64,000 nt of DNA, from contig NZ_QXJC01000001.1 of the NCBI RefSeq assembly GCF_003570885.1, positions 1,178,001 to 1,242,000 of the forward strand. Reading direction: 5' to 3'. Position 1 is the first letter of the stretch. Every line of letters begins with the position of its first letter. Source of the DNA: Simplicispira hankyongi (GTDB lineage: Bacteria > Pseudomonadota > Gammaproteobacteria > Burkholderiales > Burkholderiaceae_C). Made by a program: the position numbers and the translations under genes. Positions 55,708 through 64,000 of the stretch are shown piece by piece. The notes below the pieces were generated by a model. It made no database searches. It was not told the origin of the DNA and was given only the letters and a program-made list of their open reading frames with translations.

Positions 55708-55735
55708 CTTGAATTAGGCCCTGTCGCCCCCACGT
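55708..55735 (+). promoter_or_regulatory. sigma-32 (heat-shock) promoter of grpE-dnaK
   Basis: CTTGAA at 55708-55713, 14 bases, then CCCCACGT at 55728-55735, close to the RpoH consensus (CTTGAA, CCCCATnT). It lies 52 bases upstream of the grpE start, on the strand of the chaperone operon. Confidence 0.75.
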
Positions 55736-55786
55736 GCGCCGGCATACCTACCTTTCATCCGCTCCTTCGCATTTGAGACGACCGAC

Positions 55787-56341
55787 ATGCAAGACAACAA
55801 CCACAATCCCGCCACGCCGTCCCCGAACCTCCCCCCCGAAGAGCTTGAAGCCGCGATGGCAGCCAACGCCAACGACGAACTGCAGCGCCTGCAGACCGAA
55901 CTGGCCGAGTTGAAGGCGAAAAGCGCAGATCTGGCGGACCAGTTCCTGCGCGCCAAGGCGGAAGCCGAAAATGCCCGCCGCCGCGCCGAAGAGGAAATTT
56001 CCAAGGCACGCAAATTCGGCATCGAGAACTTTGCCGAAGGCCTGCTGCCTGTGGCCGACAGCCTGGACGCCGCGCTCGCTATTCAAAACGCCACCGCGGC
56101 GCAGTTGCGCGAAGGCTCTGAAGCCACCTTGCGCCAACTGCACTCGGCGCTGGAGCGCAACCGGGTGCTGGCGATCACGCCTCCGGCGGGCGAAAAGTTC
56201 GATCCTCATCGCCACCAAGCCATCAGCATGGTGCCTGCCAACCAGGAACCCAACACCATCGTTTCAGTGCTGCAAAAAGGCTACCTGATTGCCGATCGGG
56301 TGCTGCGCCCCGCTCTGGTAACGGTCACTGCGCCCAAATAA
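55787..56341 (+). CDS. grpE: nucleotide exchange factor GrpE
   Basis: A 184-residue DnaK exchange factor. A long N-terminal coiled coil ([40 protein letters not shown]) leads to the beta-domain [43 protein letters not shown]. First of grpE-dnaK-dnaJ. Confidence 0.97.
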   Translation: MQDNNHNPATPSPNLPPEELEAAMAANANDELQRLQTELAELKAKSADLADQFLRAKAEAENARRRAEEEISKARKFGIENFAEGLLPVADSLDAALAIQNATAAQLREGSEATLRQLHSALERNRVLAITPPAGEKFDPHRHQAISMVPANQEPNTIVSVLQKGYLIADRVLRPALVTVTAPK

Positions 56342-56431
56342 GCACAAAAGTGCGCCTGCCCGCTTGAAGCCGGCGACGCAGGCCACAAATAGCAGCCATT
56401 CACACCAATTAACTGCCTCGCGGAGAAAAAA

Positions 56432-58378
<1,947 letters not shown>

Positions 58379-58484
58379 GCCCAGGCGCTGCGCGCCAGGG
58401 CGCAGCCGCCCCGACCAAGCCGCCGTGCTGGGAGCCCCAAAGGCTTTCGCGCGGCGTTCCTGTTCCAACCGGGCTGACAACTCC

Positions 58485-59627
58485 ATGTCGAAAAGAGATT
58501 TTTACGAAGTCCTTGGCGTTCCCAAGAACGCCTCCGAGGATGAGATCAAGAAGGCCTATCGCAAGCTGGCGATGAAGCACCACCCTGACCGCAACCAGGG
58601 CGATACGGGCAAGGCAGCAGAAGACCGTTTCAAGGAGGCCAAAGAGGCCTACGAAATGCTGTCGGATTCGCAGAAGCGCGCGGCCTACGACCAGTACGGA
58701 CACGCGGGCGTTGACCCCAACATGCGCGGCCCCGGCGGTCCGGGCGCTGAGGGCTTTGGCGGGTTTGCCGAAGCCTTTGGCGATATCTTTGGTGACATGT
58801 TCAACCAGGGCGGGCGCGGGCGCGGCCAGGGCGGGCGCCAGGTCTACCGTGGCAGCGACCTGAGCTACGCCATGGAAGTCACGCTGGAAGAAGCCGCACG
58901 TGGCAAAGACGCCCAGATCCGCATCCCTTCGTGGGAAGCCTGCGAGACCTGCCACGGAAACGGTGCCAAGCCTGGCACCAGCGCCAAAACCTGCGGCACC
59001 TGCAGTGGCTCCGGCACGGTGCAGATGCGCCAGGGGTTCTTCAGCGTGCAGCAGACCTGCCCGCACTGCCGCGGCACGGGCAAGATCATCCCCGAGCCCT
59101 GCCCCAGTTGCCAGGGCCAGGGCCGCGTGAAGAAGCAGAAGACGCTGGAAGTGAAGATTCCGGCCGGCATCGACGACGGCATGCGCATTCGCTCGACCGG
59201 CAACGGCGAGCCCGGCACCAATGGCGGGCCGCCCGGTGACCTGTACATCGAAATCCGCATGAAGAAGCACGACATCTTCGAGCGCGACGGCGACGATCTG
59301 CACTGTCAGGTGCCGGTGAGCTTCATCACCGCGGCGCTGGGCGGCGAAATCGACGTGCCCACCCTCGACGGCAAAGCGGCCATCGACATCCCCGAGGGCA
59401 CCCAGGCCGGCAAGCAGTTCCGCCTGCGCGGCAAGGGCGTCAAGGGCGTGCGCGCCAGCTACCCCGGCGACCTGTATTGCCATATTGCGGTCGAGACCCC
59501 GGTCAAGCTGACCGAGCACCAGCGCAAGCTCTTGCGAGAGCTCGAAGAATCGCTGAAAAAGGGCGGCGCCCGCCACTCGCCTAGCGGCGAGAGTTGGACC
59601 GACAAGCTCAAGAGCTTCTTCAGTTAA
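58485..59627 (+). CDS. dnaJ: chaperone DnaJ (Hsp40)
   Basis: A 380-residue type I DnaJ. J domain [37 protein letters not shown] with the HPD triad, a Gly/Phe-rich region, four CxxCxGxG zinc repeats ([32 protein letters not shown]), and the C-terminal substrate domains. The ATG at 58485 replaces an upstream frame. Last of the chaperone operon. Confidence 0.98.
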   Translation: MSKRDFYEVLGVPKNASEDEIKKAYRKLAMKHHPDRNQGDTGKAAEDRFKEAKEAYEMLSDSQKRAAYDQYGHAGVDPNMRGPGGPGAEGFGGFAEAFGDIFGDMFNQGGRGRGQGGRQVYRGSDLSYAMEVTLEEAARGKDAQIRIPSWEACETCHGNGAKPGTSAKTCGTCSGSGTVQMRQGFFSVQQTCPHCRGTGKIIPEPCPSCQGQGRVKKQKTLEVKIPAGIDDGMRIRSTGNGEPGTNGGPPGDLYIEIRMKKHDIFERDGDDLHCQVPVSFITAALGGEIDVPTLDGKAAIDIPEGTQAGKQFRLRGKGVKGVRASYPGDLYCHIAVETPVKLTEHQRKLLRELEESLKKGGARHSPSGESWTDKLKSFFS

Positions 59628-59666
59628 GTTGGCTACCATGGGGCTCCAGAGCGCATCGGAGTACCC

Positions 59667-61031
59667 ATGGCCCCCAGCATCACGTTTCTCGGCGCTGCCA
59701 GCACCGTTACCGGATCCAAATACCTCGTTCGCCACGATGGGCACTGTGTCCTGGTGGATTGCGGTCTGTTCCAAGGTTACAAACAGCTGCGGCTGCGCAA
59801 CTGGCAACCTCTGAGCGTCGACCCGGCGCACATCGATGCGGTGCTGCTGACCCATGCGCACCTGGACCACAGCGGCTACCTGCCGCTGCTGGCGCGTGAT
59901 GGCTTTCACGGCGCGGTCCATGCCACCGCCGCCACCCGCGATCTATGCGGCATTCTGCTGCCCGACAGCGGCCATTTACAGGAAGAAGACGCGGCGTATC
60001 TCAACCGCCACGGCCTGAGCAAGCACTCGCCTGCGCTGCCGCTGTACACGCGGCTTGATGCGCAGCATTGCCTGCGCCAGTTCCACACCCATGCACTGCA
60101 CCGCAGCTTCGAGCCGGTGCCAGGCTGGCGCGCCACGTTCAGTTCCGCCGGTCACATCCTGGGCGCCGCCAGCATCCTGCTGGAAGTCGGCGGCCATCGC
60201 ATTCTCTTTTCCGGCGATCTGGGCCGGGACGACGATCTCGTGATGGCACCGCCCGAGGCGCCGCCACAAGCCGACACGGTCCTGATCGAATCGACCTATG
60301 GCGACCGCCAGCACCCTCCAGAGAACATGGTGGACGAGCTGGGCGCAGCGCTGGCGCCCGTCGCGAAGCGTGGGGGCGTGGCCGTGGTGCCGGTGTTTGC
60401 CGTGGGCCGCGCGCAGTCGGTGCTGCACGCCATCAACCTGCTCAAAGAGCGCGGCGCACTGCCCCGGCAGTTGCCGGTGTTTCTTGACAGCCCCATGGCC
60501 GTCAACACCACGGCCTTGTTTGCCCATCACCCGCAGGAGCACCGCCTCAGCACGGATGAAGTGCATGCGCTGTCGCACAGCGCGACCATGGTGCAGACCA
60601 CCGAAGACTCCAAGGCGCTGGCCAAGCGCCACGGACCGATGGTGATTCTGTCGGCCAGCGGCATGGCCACGGGCGGGCGCGTGCTGCACCATCTCGCGCT
60701 GTATGCGGGCGACCACCGCAACCTGATCGTGCTCACCGGCCACCAGGCCCCCGGAACCCGCGGCGCCCGCCTCGCGGCCGGCGAGAAAAGCATTCGCATC
60801 CATGGCCAGGAGGTGGCTATCCGCGCCCAGGTGGTACAGATCACCTCAGCGTCCGCCCATGCCGATGGCGATCAGACCCTGGCCTGGCTGCGCCGCCTGG
60901 ACCACGCCCCCAGCCAGGTGTTCGTGGTGCATGGGGAGATGGCCGCCGCCGACCGCTTGCGCGAACGCATCGCCCACGAACTGCGCTGGCCAGCGCTGGT
61001 GCCCGAGCAAGGCGCAGTTCATTCGCTGTAG
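59667..61031 (+). CDS. beta-CASP metallo-beta-lactamase-fold hydrolase (RNA-processing exonuclease type)
   Basis: A 454-residue protein: MBL core THAHLDHSGYLPLL near residue 52 (HxHxDH zinc site), further His and Asp in SAGHILGAASILLEVGGHRILFSGDLGRDDD, then a beta-CASP insertion and MVILSASGMATGGRVLHHLALYAG, LTGHQAPGTRGARL plus SAHADGDQTLAWLRRL. This is the KO1/CPSF-like RNase set of motifs, so it probably cleaves or trims RNA. Stands alone downstream of dnaJ. Confidence 0.88.
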   Translation: MAPSITFLGAASTVTGSKYLVRHDGHCVLVDCGLFQGYKQLRLRNWQPLSVDPAHIDAVLLTHAHLDHSGYLPLLARDGFHGAVHATAATRDLCGILLPDSGHLQEEDAAYLNRHGLSKHSPALPLYTRLDAQHCLRQFHTHALHRSFEPVPGWRATFSSAGHILGAASILLEVGGHRILFSGDLGRDDDLVMAPPEAPPQADTVLIESTYGDRQHPPENMVDELGAALAPVAKRGGVAVVPVFAVGRAQSVLHAINLLKERGALPRQLPVFLDSPMAVNTTALFAHHPQEHRLSTDEVHALSHSATMVQTTEDSKALAKRHGPMVILSASGMATGGRVLHHLALYAGDHRNLIVLTGHQAPGTRGARLAAGEKSIRIHGQEVAIRAQVVQITSASAHADGDQTLAWLRRLDHAPSQVFVVHGEMAAADRLRERIAHELRWPALVPEQGAVHSL

Positions 61032-61057
61032 GTGCGGTTCGGCCCGCGCGTATTTGA

Positions 61058-61094
61058 ATTCCTTAGACATCGCGTTTTGCGATGTCTAAGGAAT
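61058..61094. repeat. perfect 16-bp inverted repeat before lysR
   Basis: ATTCCTTAGACATCGC and GCGATGTCTAAGGAAT flank a GTTTT loop. No T-run follows on either strand, so it is not a typical terminator; it lies 27 bp after the metallo-hydrolase stop and 53 bp before the lysR start. Confidence 0.8.
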
Positions 61095-61146
61095 ATTTAT
61101 TCGAAGAAAATACAAAGACTTCGTTTTTCAAGGGGTCTTTGCTTCC

Positions 61147-62088
61147 ATGTCCCGCTCCGAGCGCAACTTTGCGCGCCGTATCGACCTGACCTCGCTGCAG
61201 CTTTTTGTTGCGGTATGCGAGCTGGGCAGCATCGGCCGGGCGGCGGAGCGCGAGTTCTTGGCGGCCTCGGCCGTCAGCAAAAGGCTGGCGGACCTGGAAG
61301 CCGCCGTGGAAACCCCCCTGCTCTACCGCCACAGCCGCGGCGTGCGGCCGACCCCCGCCGGCGAGAGCCTGCTGCACCACGCACGCACTGTCCTGTTCGG
61401 CCTGGAACGCATGCAGGGCGAACTGGGCGAATACGCGGGCGGGGTGCGCGGCCACGTGCGCGTGCATGCCAATATTTCCGCCATCGTGGGTTTTTTGCCG
61501 GAAGACCTGGGCGGCTTTGCACGCGCCCATCCCCACATCAAGATCGACCTGCAGGAACACCTGAGCGGCGCCGTGCAGCATGCCGTCAGCGAGGGCGCGG
61601 CCGATCTGGGAATTTGTCATCTGGGCCCAAACAGCACAGCCGCCGACTTGCAAACCCGACCGTACCGCAGCGACCGGCTCGTCTTGGCCGTGCCAACAGG
61701 GCACCCATTGGCGGCGCGGGACGGCGTGCAGTTCAGCGAAATCCTCGACCACGACATCGTCGGCCTGCACGCCAATAGCAGCATCAGCCTGGCGATGCGC
61801 ACAGCGGCCGCCGCCGCGGGCCGCACGCTGCGCCAGCGCATCCAGGTGACAGGCGTGGACGCCATGTGCCGCATGATCGACAACGGCCTGGGCATCGGCC
61901 TGCTGCCCGATCGCGCCTTTGCCCTGCTGCGCGGCGTGGGCCAGCTCCAGGCCGTGCCCCTGCTGGAGCCCTGGGCCGAGCGCGCCCTCACGCTGGTGGC
62001 GCGCGACTTTGGCGCCCTGCCGGTCACGGCCCACTTGCTCGCGCAGCACCTGGCCCCTGCTGCTGCGGACGAGTGCGACAAAACCTAA
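61147..62088 (+). CDS. LysR-family transcriptional regulator
   Basis: A 313-residue LTTR. HTH: LTSLQLFVAVCELGSIGRAAEREFLAASAVSKRLADLEAAVETPLLYRHSRGVRPTPAGESLLHHARTVL, then a periplasmic-binding-like effector domain (VRGHVRVHANISAIVGFLPEDLGGF). It sits 33 bp upstream of leuC on the same strand rather than divergent, so it may not govern leuC; target and ligand are unknown. Confidence 0.92.
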   Translation: MSRSERNFARRIDLTSLQLFVAVCELGSIGRAAEREFLAASAVSKRLADLEAAVETPLLYRHSRGVRPTPAGESLLHHARTVLFGLERMQGELGEYAGGVRGHVRVHANISAIVGFLPEDLGGFARAHPHIKIDLQEHLSGAVQHAVSEGAADLGICHLGPNSTAADLQTRPYRSDRLVLAVPTGHPLAARDGVQFSEILDHDIVGLHANSSISLAMRTAAAAAGRTLRQRIQVTGVDAMCRMIDNGLGIGLLPDRAFALLRGVGQLQAVPLLEPWAERALTLVARDFGALPVTAHLLAQHLAPAAADECDKT

Positions 62089-62121
62089 AATTCATCTCCC
62101 CACCTGAAAGAAGAGCACCCC

Positions 62122-63573
62122 ATGGGACGCACCCTGTACGACAAGATCTGGGACGAGCACGTCGTCCACACCGAAGAAGACGGCACGTCCATCCTCTACA
62201 TCGACCGCCATCTGGTGCACGAAGTCACCAGCCCCCAGGCGTTCGAGGGCCTGCGCCAGGCCGGGCGCAAGGTCTGGCGCATGAGCTCCATTGTTGCCAC
62301 GGCTGACCACAACACCCCTACCACCGGCTGGGAACAGGGCTACGACGGCATCACCGACCCGATCAGCAAGGAGCAGATCACCACGCTGAACGACAACATG
62401 GCGCAGATCAGCCCGGCGGCGTTCTTCCCGTTCATGCACCAGCGCCAGGGCATCGTGCACGTCATCGGCCCGGAAAACGGCGCCACGCTGCCCGGCATGA
62501 CCGTCGTCTGCGGCGATTCGCACACCTCCACCCATGGCGCCTTTGGCGCATTGGCCCACGGCATCGGCACCAGCGAGGTCGAGCACGTGATGGCCACGCA
62601 AACCCTGCTGGCCAAGAAGGCCAAGAACCTGCTGGTGCAGGTCAACGGCCAGGTGGCGCCCGGCATCACCGCCAAGGACATCGTGCTGGCCATCATCGGG
62701 AAGATTGGCACTGCGGGCGGCACGGGCTACACGATTGAGTTTTCCGGCCCAGCCATTCGCGCGCTCAGCATGGAAGGCCGCATGACGGTCTGCAACATGG
62801 CCATCGAAGCCGGTGCCCGCGCCGGCTTGGTGGCGGTGGACGAAAAAACCATCGACTACCTGCGCGGCAAGCCCCTGGCGCCAGGCTACGACGCAAAAAC
62901 CGGGCGCTTTGTCGGCGGCGCCGAATGGGACCAGGCCGCGGCCTACTGGCGCACCCTGCATTCCGACCCGGATGCTGCCTTCGACGCAGTGGTCACCTTG
63001 AACGCCGCAGACATCGTTCCGCAAGTCACCTGGGGCACCTCGCCCGAAATGGTGCTGGGCGTGGACGGCCACGTGCCCGACCCCGACAAGGAAAAGGACG
63101 CCAGCAAGCGCGGCGCGATCGAGCGGGCACTTACCTACATGGGCCTACAGCCCGGCAAGGCCATGGACGACATCACCATCGACAAGGTGTTCATCGGCTC
63201 GTGCACCAACAGCCGCATCGAGGACATCCGAGAAGCTGCTGCCGTGGTGAAGAAGCTCGGCCGCAAGGTGGCGGGCAACGTGAAACTCGCCATGGTGGTG
63301 CCGGGCTCGGGCCTGGTGAAGCAGCAGGCCGAGCGCGAGGGGCTGGACGCCATCTTCAAGGCCGCCGGCTTTGAGTGGCGCGAACCCGGCTGCTCCATGT
63401 GCCTGGCGATGAACGCCGACCGCCTGGAGCCGGGCGAACGCTGTGCATCCACCTCCAACCGCAACTTCGAAGGCCGCCAGGGCGCGGGCGGGCGCACGCA
63501 CCTGGTCAGCCCCGCCATGGCCGCCGCAGCTGCCGTGCACGGCCATTTCGTGGATATTCGCAAGTTCGCCTAA
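62122..63573 (+). CDS. leuC: 3-isopropylmalate dehydratase large subunit
   Basis: A 483-residue aconitase-type [4Fe-4S] enzyme of leucine synthesis. [76 protein letters not shown], the cluster cysteine in [13 protein letters not shown] and the pair in [14 protein letters not shown]-like AAAGAAGAG precedes the ATG. Partner leuD follows after a small gene. Confidence 0.97.
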   Translation: MGRTLYDKIWDEHVVHTEEDGTSILYIDRHLVHEVTSPQAFEGLRQAGRKVWRMSSIVATADHNTPTTGWEQGYDGITDPISKEQITTLNDNMAQISPAAFFPFMHQRQGIVHVIGPENGATLPGMTVVCGDSHTSTHGAFGALAHGIGTSEVEHVMATQTLLAKKAKNLLVQVNGQVAPGITAKDIVLAIIGKIGTAGGTGYTIEFSGPAIRALSMEGRMTVCNMAIEAGARAGLVAVDEKTIDYLRGKPLAPGYDAKTGRFVGGAEWDQAAAYWRTLHSDPDAAFDAVVTLNAADIVPQVTWGTSPEMVLGVDGHVPDPDKEKDASKRGAIERALTYMGLQPGKAMDDITIDKVFIGSCTNSRIEDIREAAAVVKKLGRKVAGNVKLAMVVPGSGLVKQQAEREGLDAIFKAAGFEWREPGCSMCLAMNADRLEPGERCASTSNRNFEGRQGAGGRTHLVSPAMAAAAAVHGHFVDIRKFA

Positions 63574-63621
63574 GCTGCTTGCCGTTTTGTCCGACTGCGC
63601 TATTGCCTAAGGAGCATCACC

Positions 63622-63747
63622 ATGAAAACCACCGCCACCCTCCTCACGCTCGCCCTGGCCTTCTTTCTTGCCGGCTGCAACACGGTCAAGGGGATGGGCC
63701 AGGACATTGGCCGAGCCGGCAGCGCCATCGAGCGCGCCGCCAAATAA
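63622..63747 (+). CDS. entericidin-type small lipoprotein
   Basis: A 41-residue protein, too short for most gene finders. Lys-rich N-terminus, hydrophobic core [13 protein letters not shown] with a lipobox (LAGC), then [22 protein letters not shown], the entericidin A/B mature pattern. AAGGAG lies eight bases before the ATG. Located between leuC and leuD, 48 and 11 bp away, so it is transcribed with them. Confidence 0.85.
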   Translation: MKTTATLLTLALAFFLAGCNTVKGMGQDIGRAGSAIERAAK

Positions 63748-63758
63748 GAAAGCCCAGC

Positions 63759-64000
63759 ATGCAGAAATTCAACACCCACAAGGGCCTCGTCGCCCCCATG
63801 GACCGCGAAAACGTCGACACCGACGCCATCATTCCCAAGCAGTTCCTCAAATCCATCAAGAAGACGGGTTTTGGCGTCAACCTGTTTGACGAATGGCGCT
63901 ACCTTGACCACGGCGAGCCCGGCCAGGACCCGGCCAGCCGCAAGCCCAACCCCGATTTCGTGCTGAACCAGCCGCGCTACCAAGGCGCCTCCATCCTGCT
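63759..64000 (+). CDS. leuD: 3-isopropylmalate dehydratase small subunit, 3' end cut
   Basis: The first 80 codons of LeuD are present: [50 protein letters not shown], the standard start with the [14 protein letters not shown] motif. It forms the dehydratase with LeuC. The frame runs open to the window end. Confidence 0.95.
   Translation, partial: MQKFNTHKGLVAPMDRENVDTDAIIPKQFLKSIKKTGFGVNLFDEWRYLDHGEPGQDPASRKPNPDFVLNQPRYQGASIL

Overview
The window looks like chromosomal DNA of a betaproteobacterium of the order Burkholderiales, most likely family Comamonadaceae. Reasons are the high-GC codon usage, the gene order (rph-rdgB-hemW, yicC-gmk-rpoZ-spoT, petABC-sspA-sspB), a leuC/leuD pair split by a small entericidin gene, PhaR-type operators at a phasin gene, and an AT-rich dispersed repeat of a kind I associate with this family. 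No genus is claimed.

Layout. (1) 1-6028: partial D-2-hydroxyacid dehydrogenase, NhaD-like antiporter, hot-dog thioesterase, phasin phaP with two PhaR-like operators, an orphan periplasmic iron-binding protein, and a type II 3-hydroxyacyl-CoA dehydrogenase behind a LiuR-like palindrome. (2) 6236-21588: a complete phenol catabolic island. A leftward operon dmpKLMNOPQB-(hbpS-like)-CDEFGHI encodes multicomponent phenol hydroxylase and the whole catechol meta-cleavage pathway. A sigma-54 promoter precedes dmpK. Divergently lie a DmpR/XylR-type activator and a GntR-type regulator resembling AphS. (3) 21667-32723: FapA-like DUF342 protein, fused pabBC, nadA, nadC, panB, panC, a 161-bp near-palindromic element, an unknown protein, rluE, then an FMN riboswitch, ribB and a DUF3334 gene. 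(4) 32760-36300: tRNA-Ser, PAS-GGDEF diguanylate cyclase, a DUF917 protein, a decayed luxR-type gene and an I78-inhibitor lipoprotein. (5) 36311-45756: hemW, rdgB, rph, a PP2C phosphatase/Ser-Thr kinase pair, yicC, gmk, rpoZ, spoT, greB. (6) 45817-53980: tRNA-Arg, tRNA-Thr, sspB, sspA, cytochrome bc1 (petCBA), mscL, pdxA, a Nif3-like protein and an HtrA/Deg protease. (7) 54070-64000: rpsF-priB-rpsR-rplI, grpE-dnaK-dnaJ under a sigma-32-type promoter, a beta-CASP metallo-hydrolase, a LysR regulator behind a perfect 16-bp inverted repeat, and leuC-entericidin-leuD (cut by the window end).

Function. The island should convert phenol to catechol (DmpKLMNOP), open the ring (DmpB, with DmpQ likely reactivating it), and process 2-hydroxymuconic semialdehyde by hydrolysis (DmpD) or oxidation (DmpC, DmpI, DmpH) to 2-oxopent-4-enoate, then by DmpE, DmpG and DmpF to pyruvate and acetyl-CoA. 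The rest is mostly housekeeping. No CRISPR array, intact transposase, phage gene or known defence system was seen. The best leads outside standard annotation are the hbpS-like gene embedded in the operon, the tandem activator/GntR regulators, the 161-bp palindrome, the dispersed repeat that supplies ribosome binding sites, and the kinase/phosphatase pair beside the stringent-response genes.
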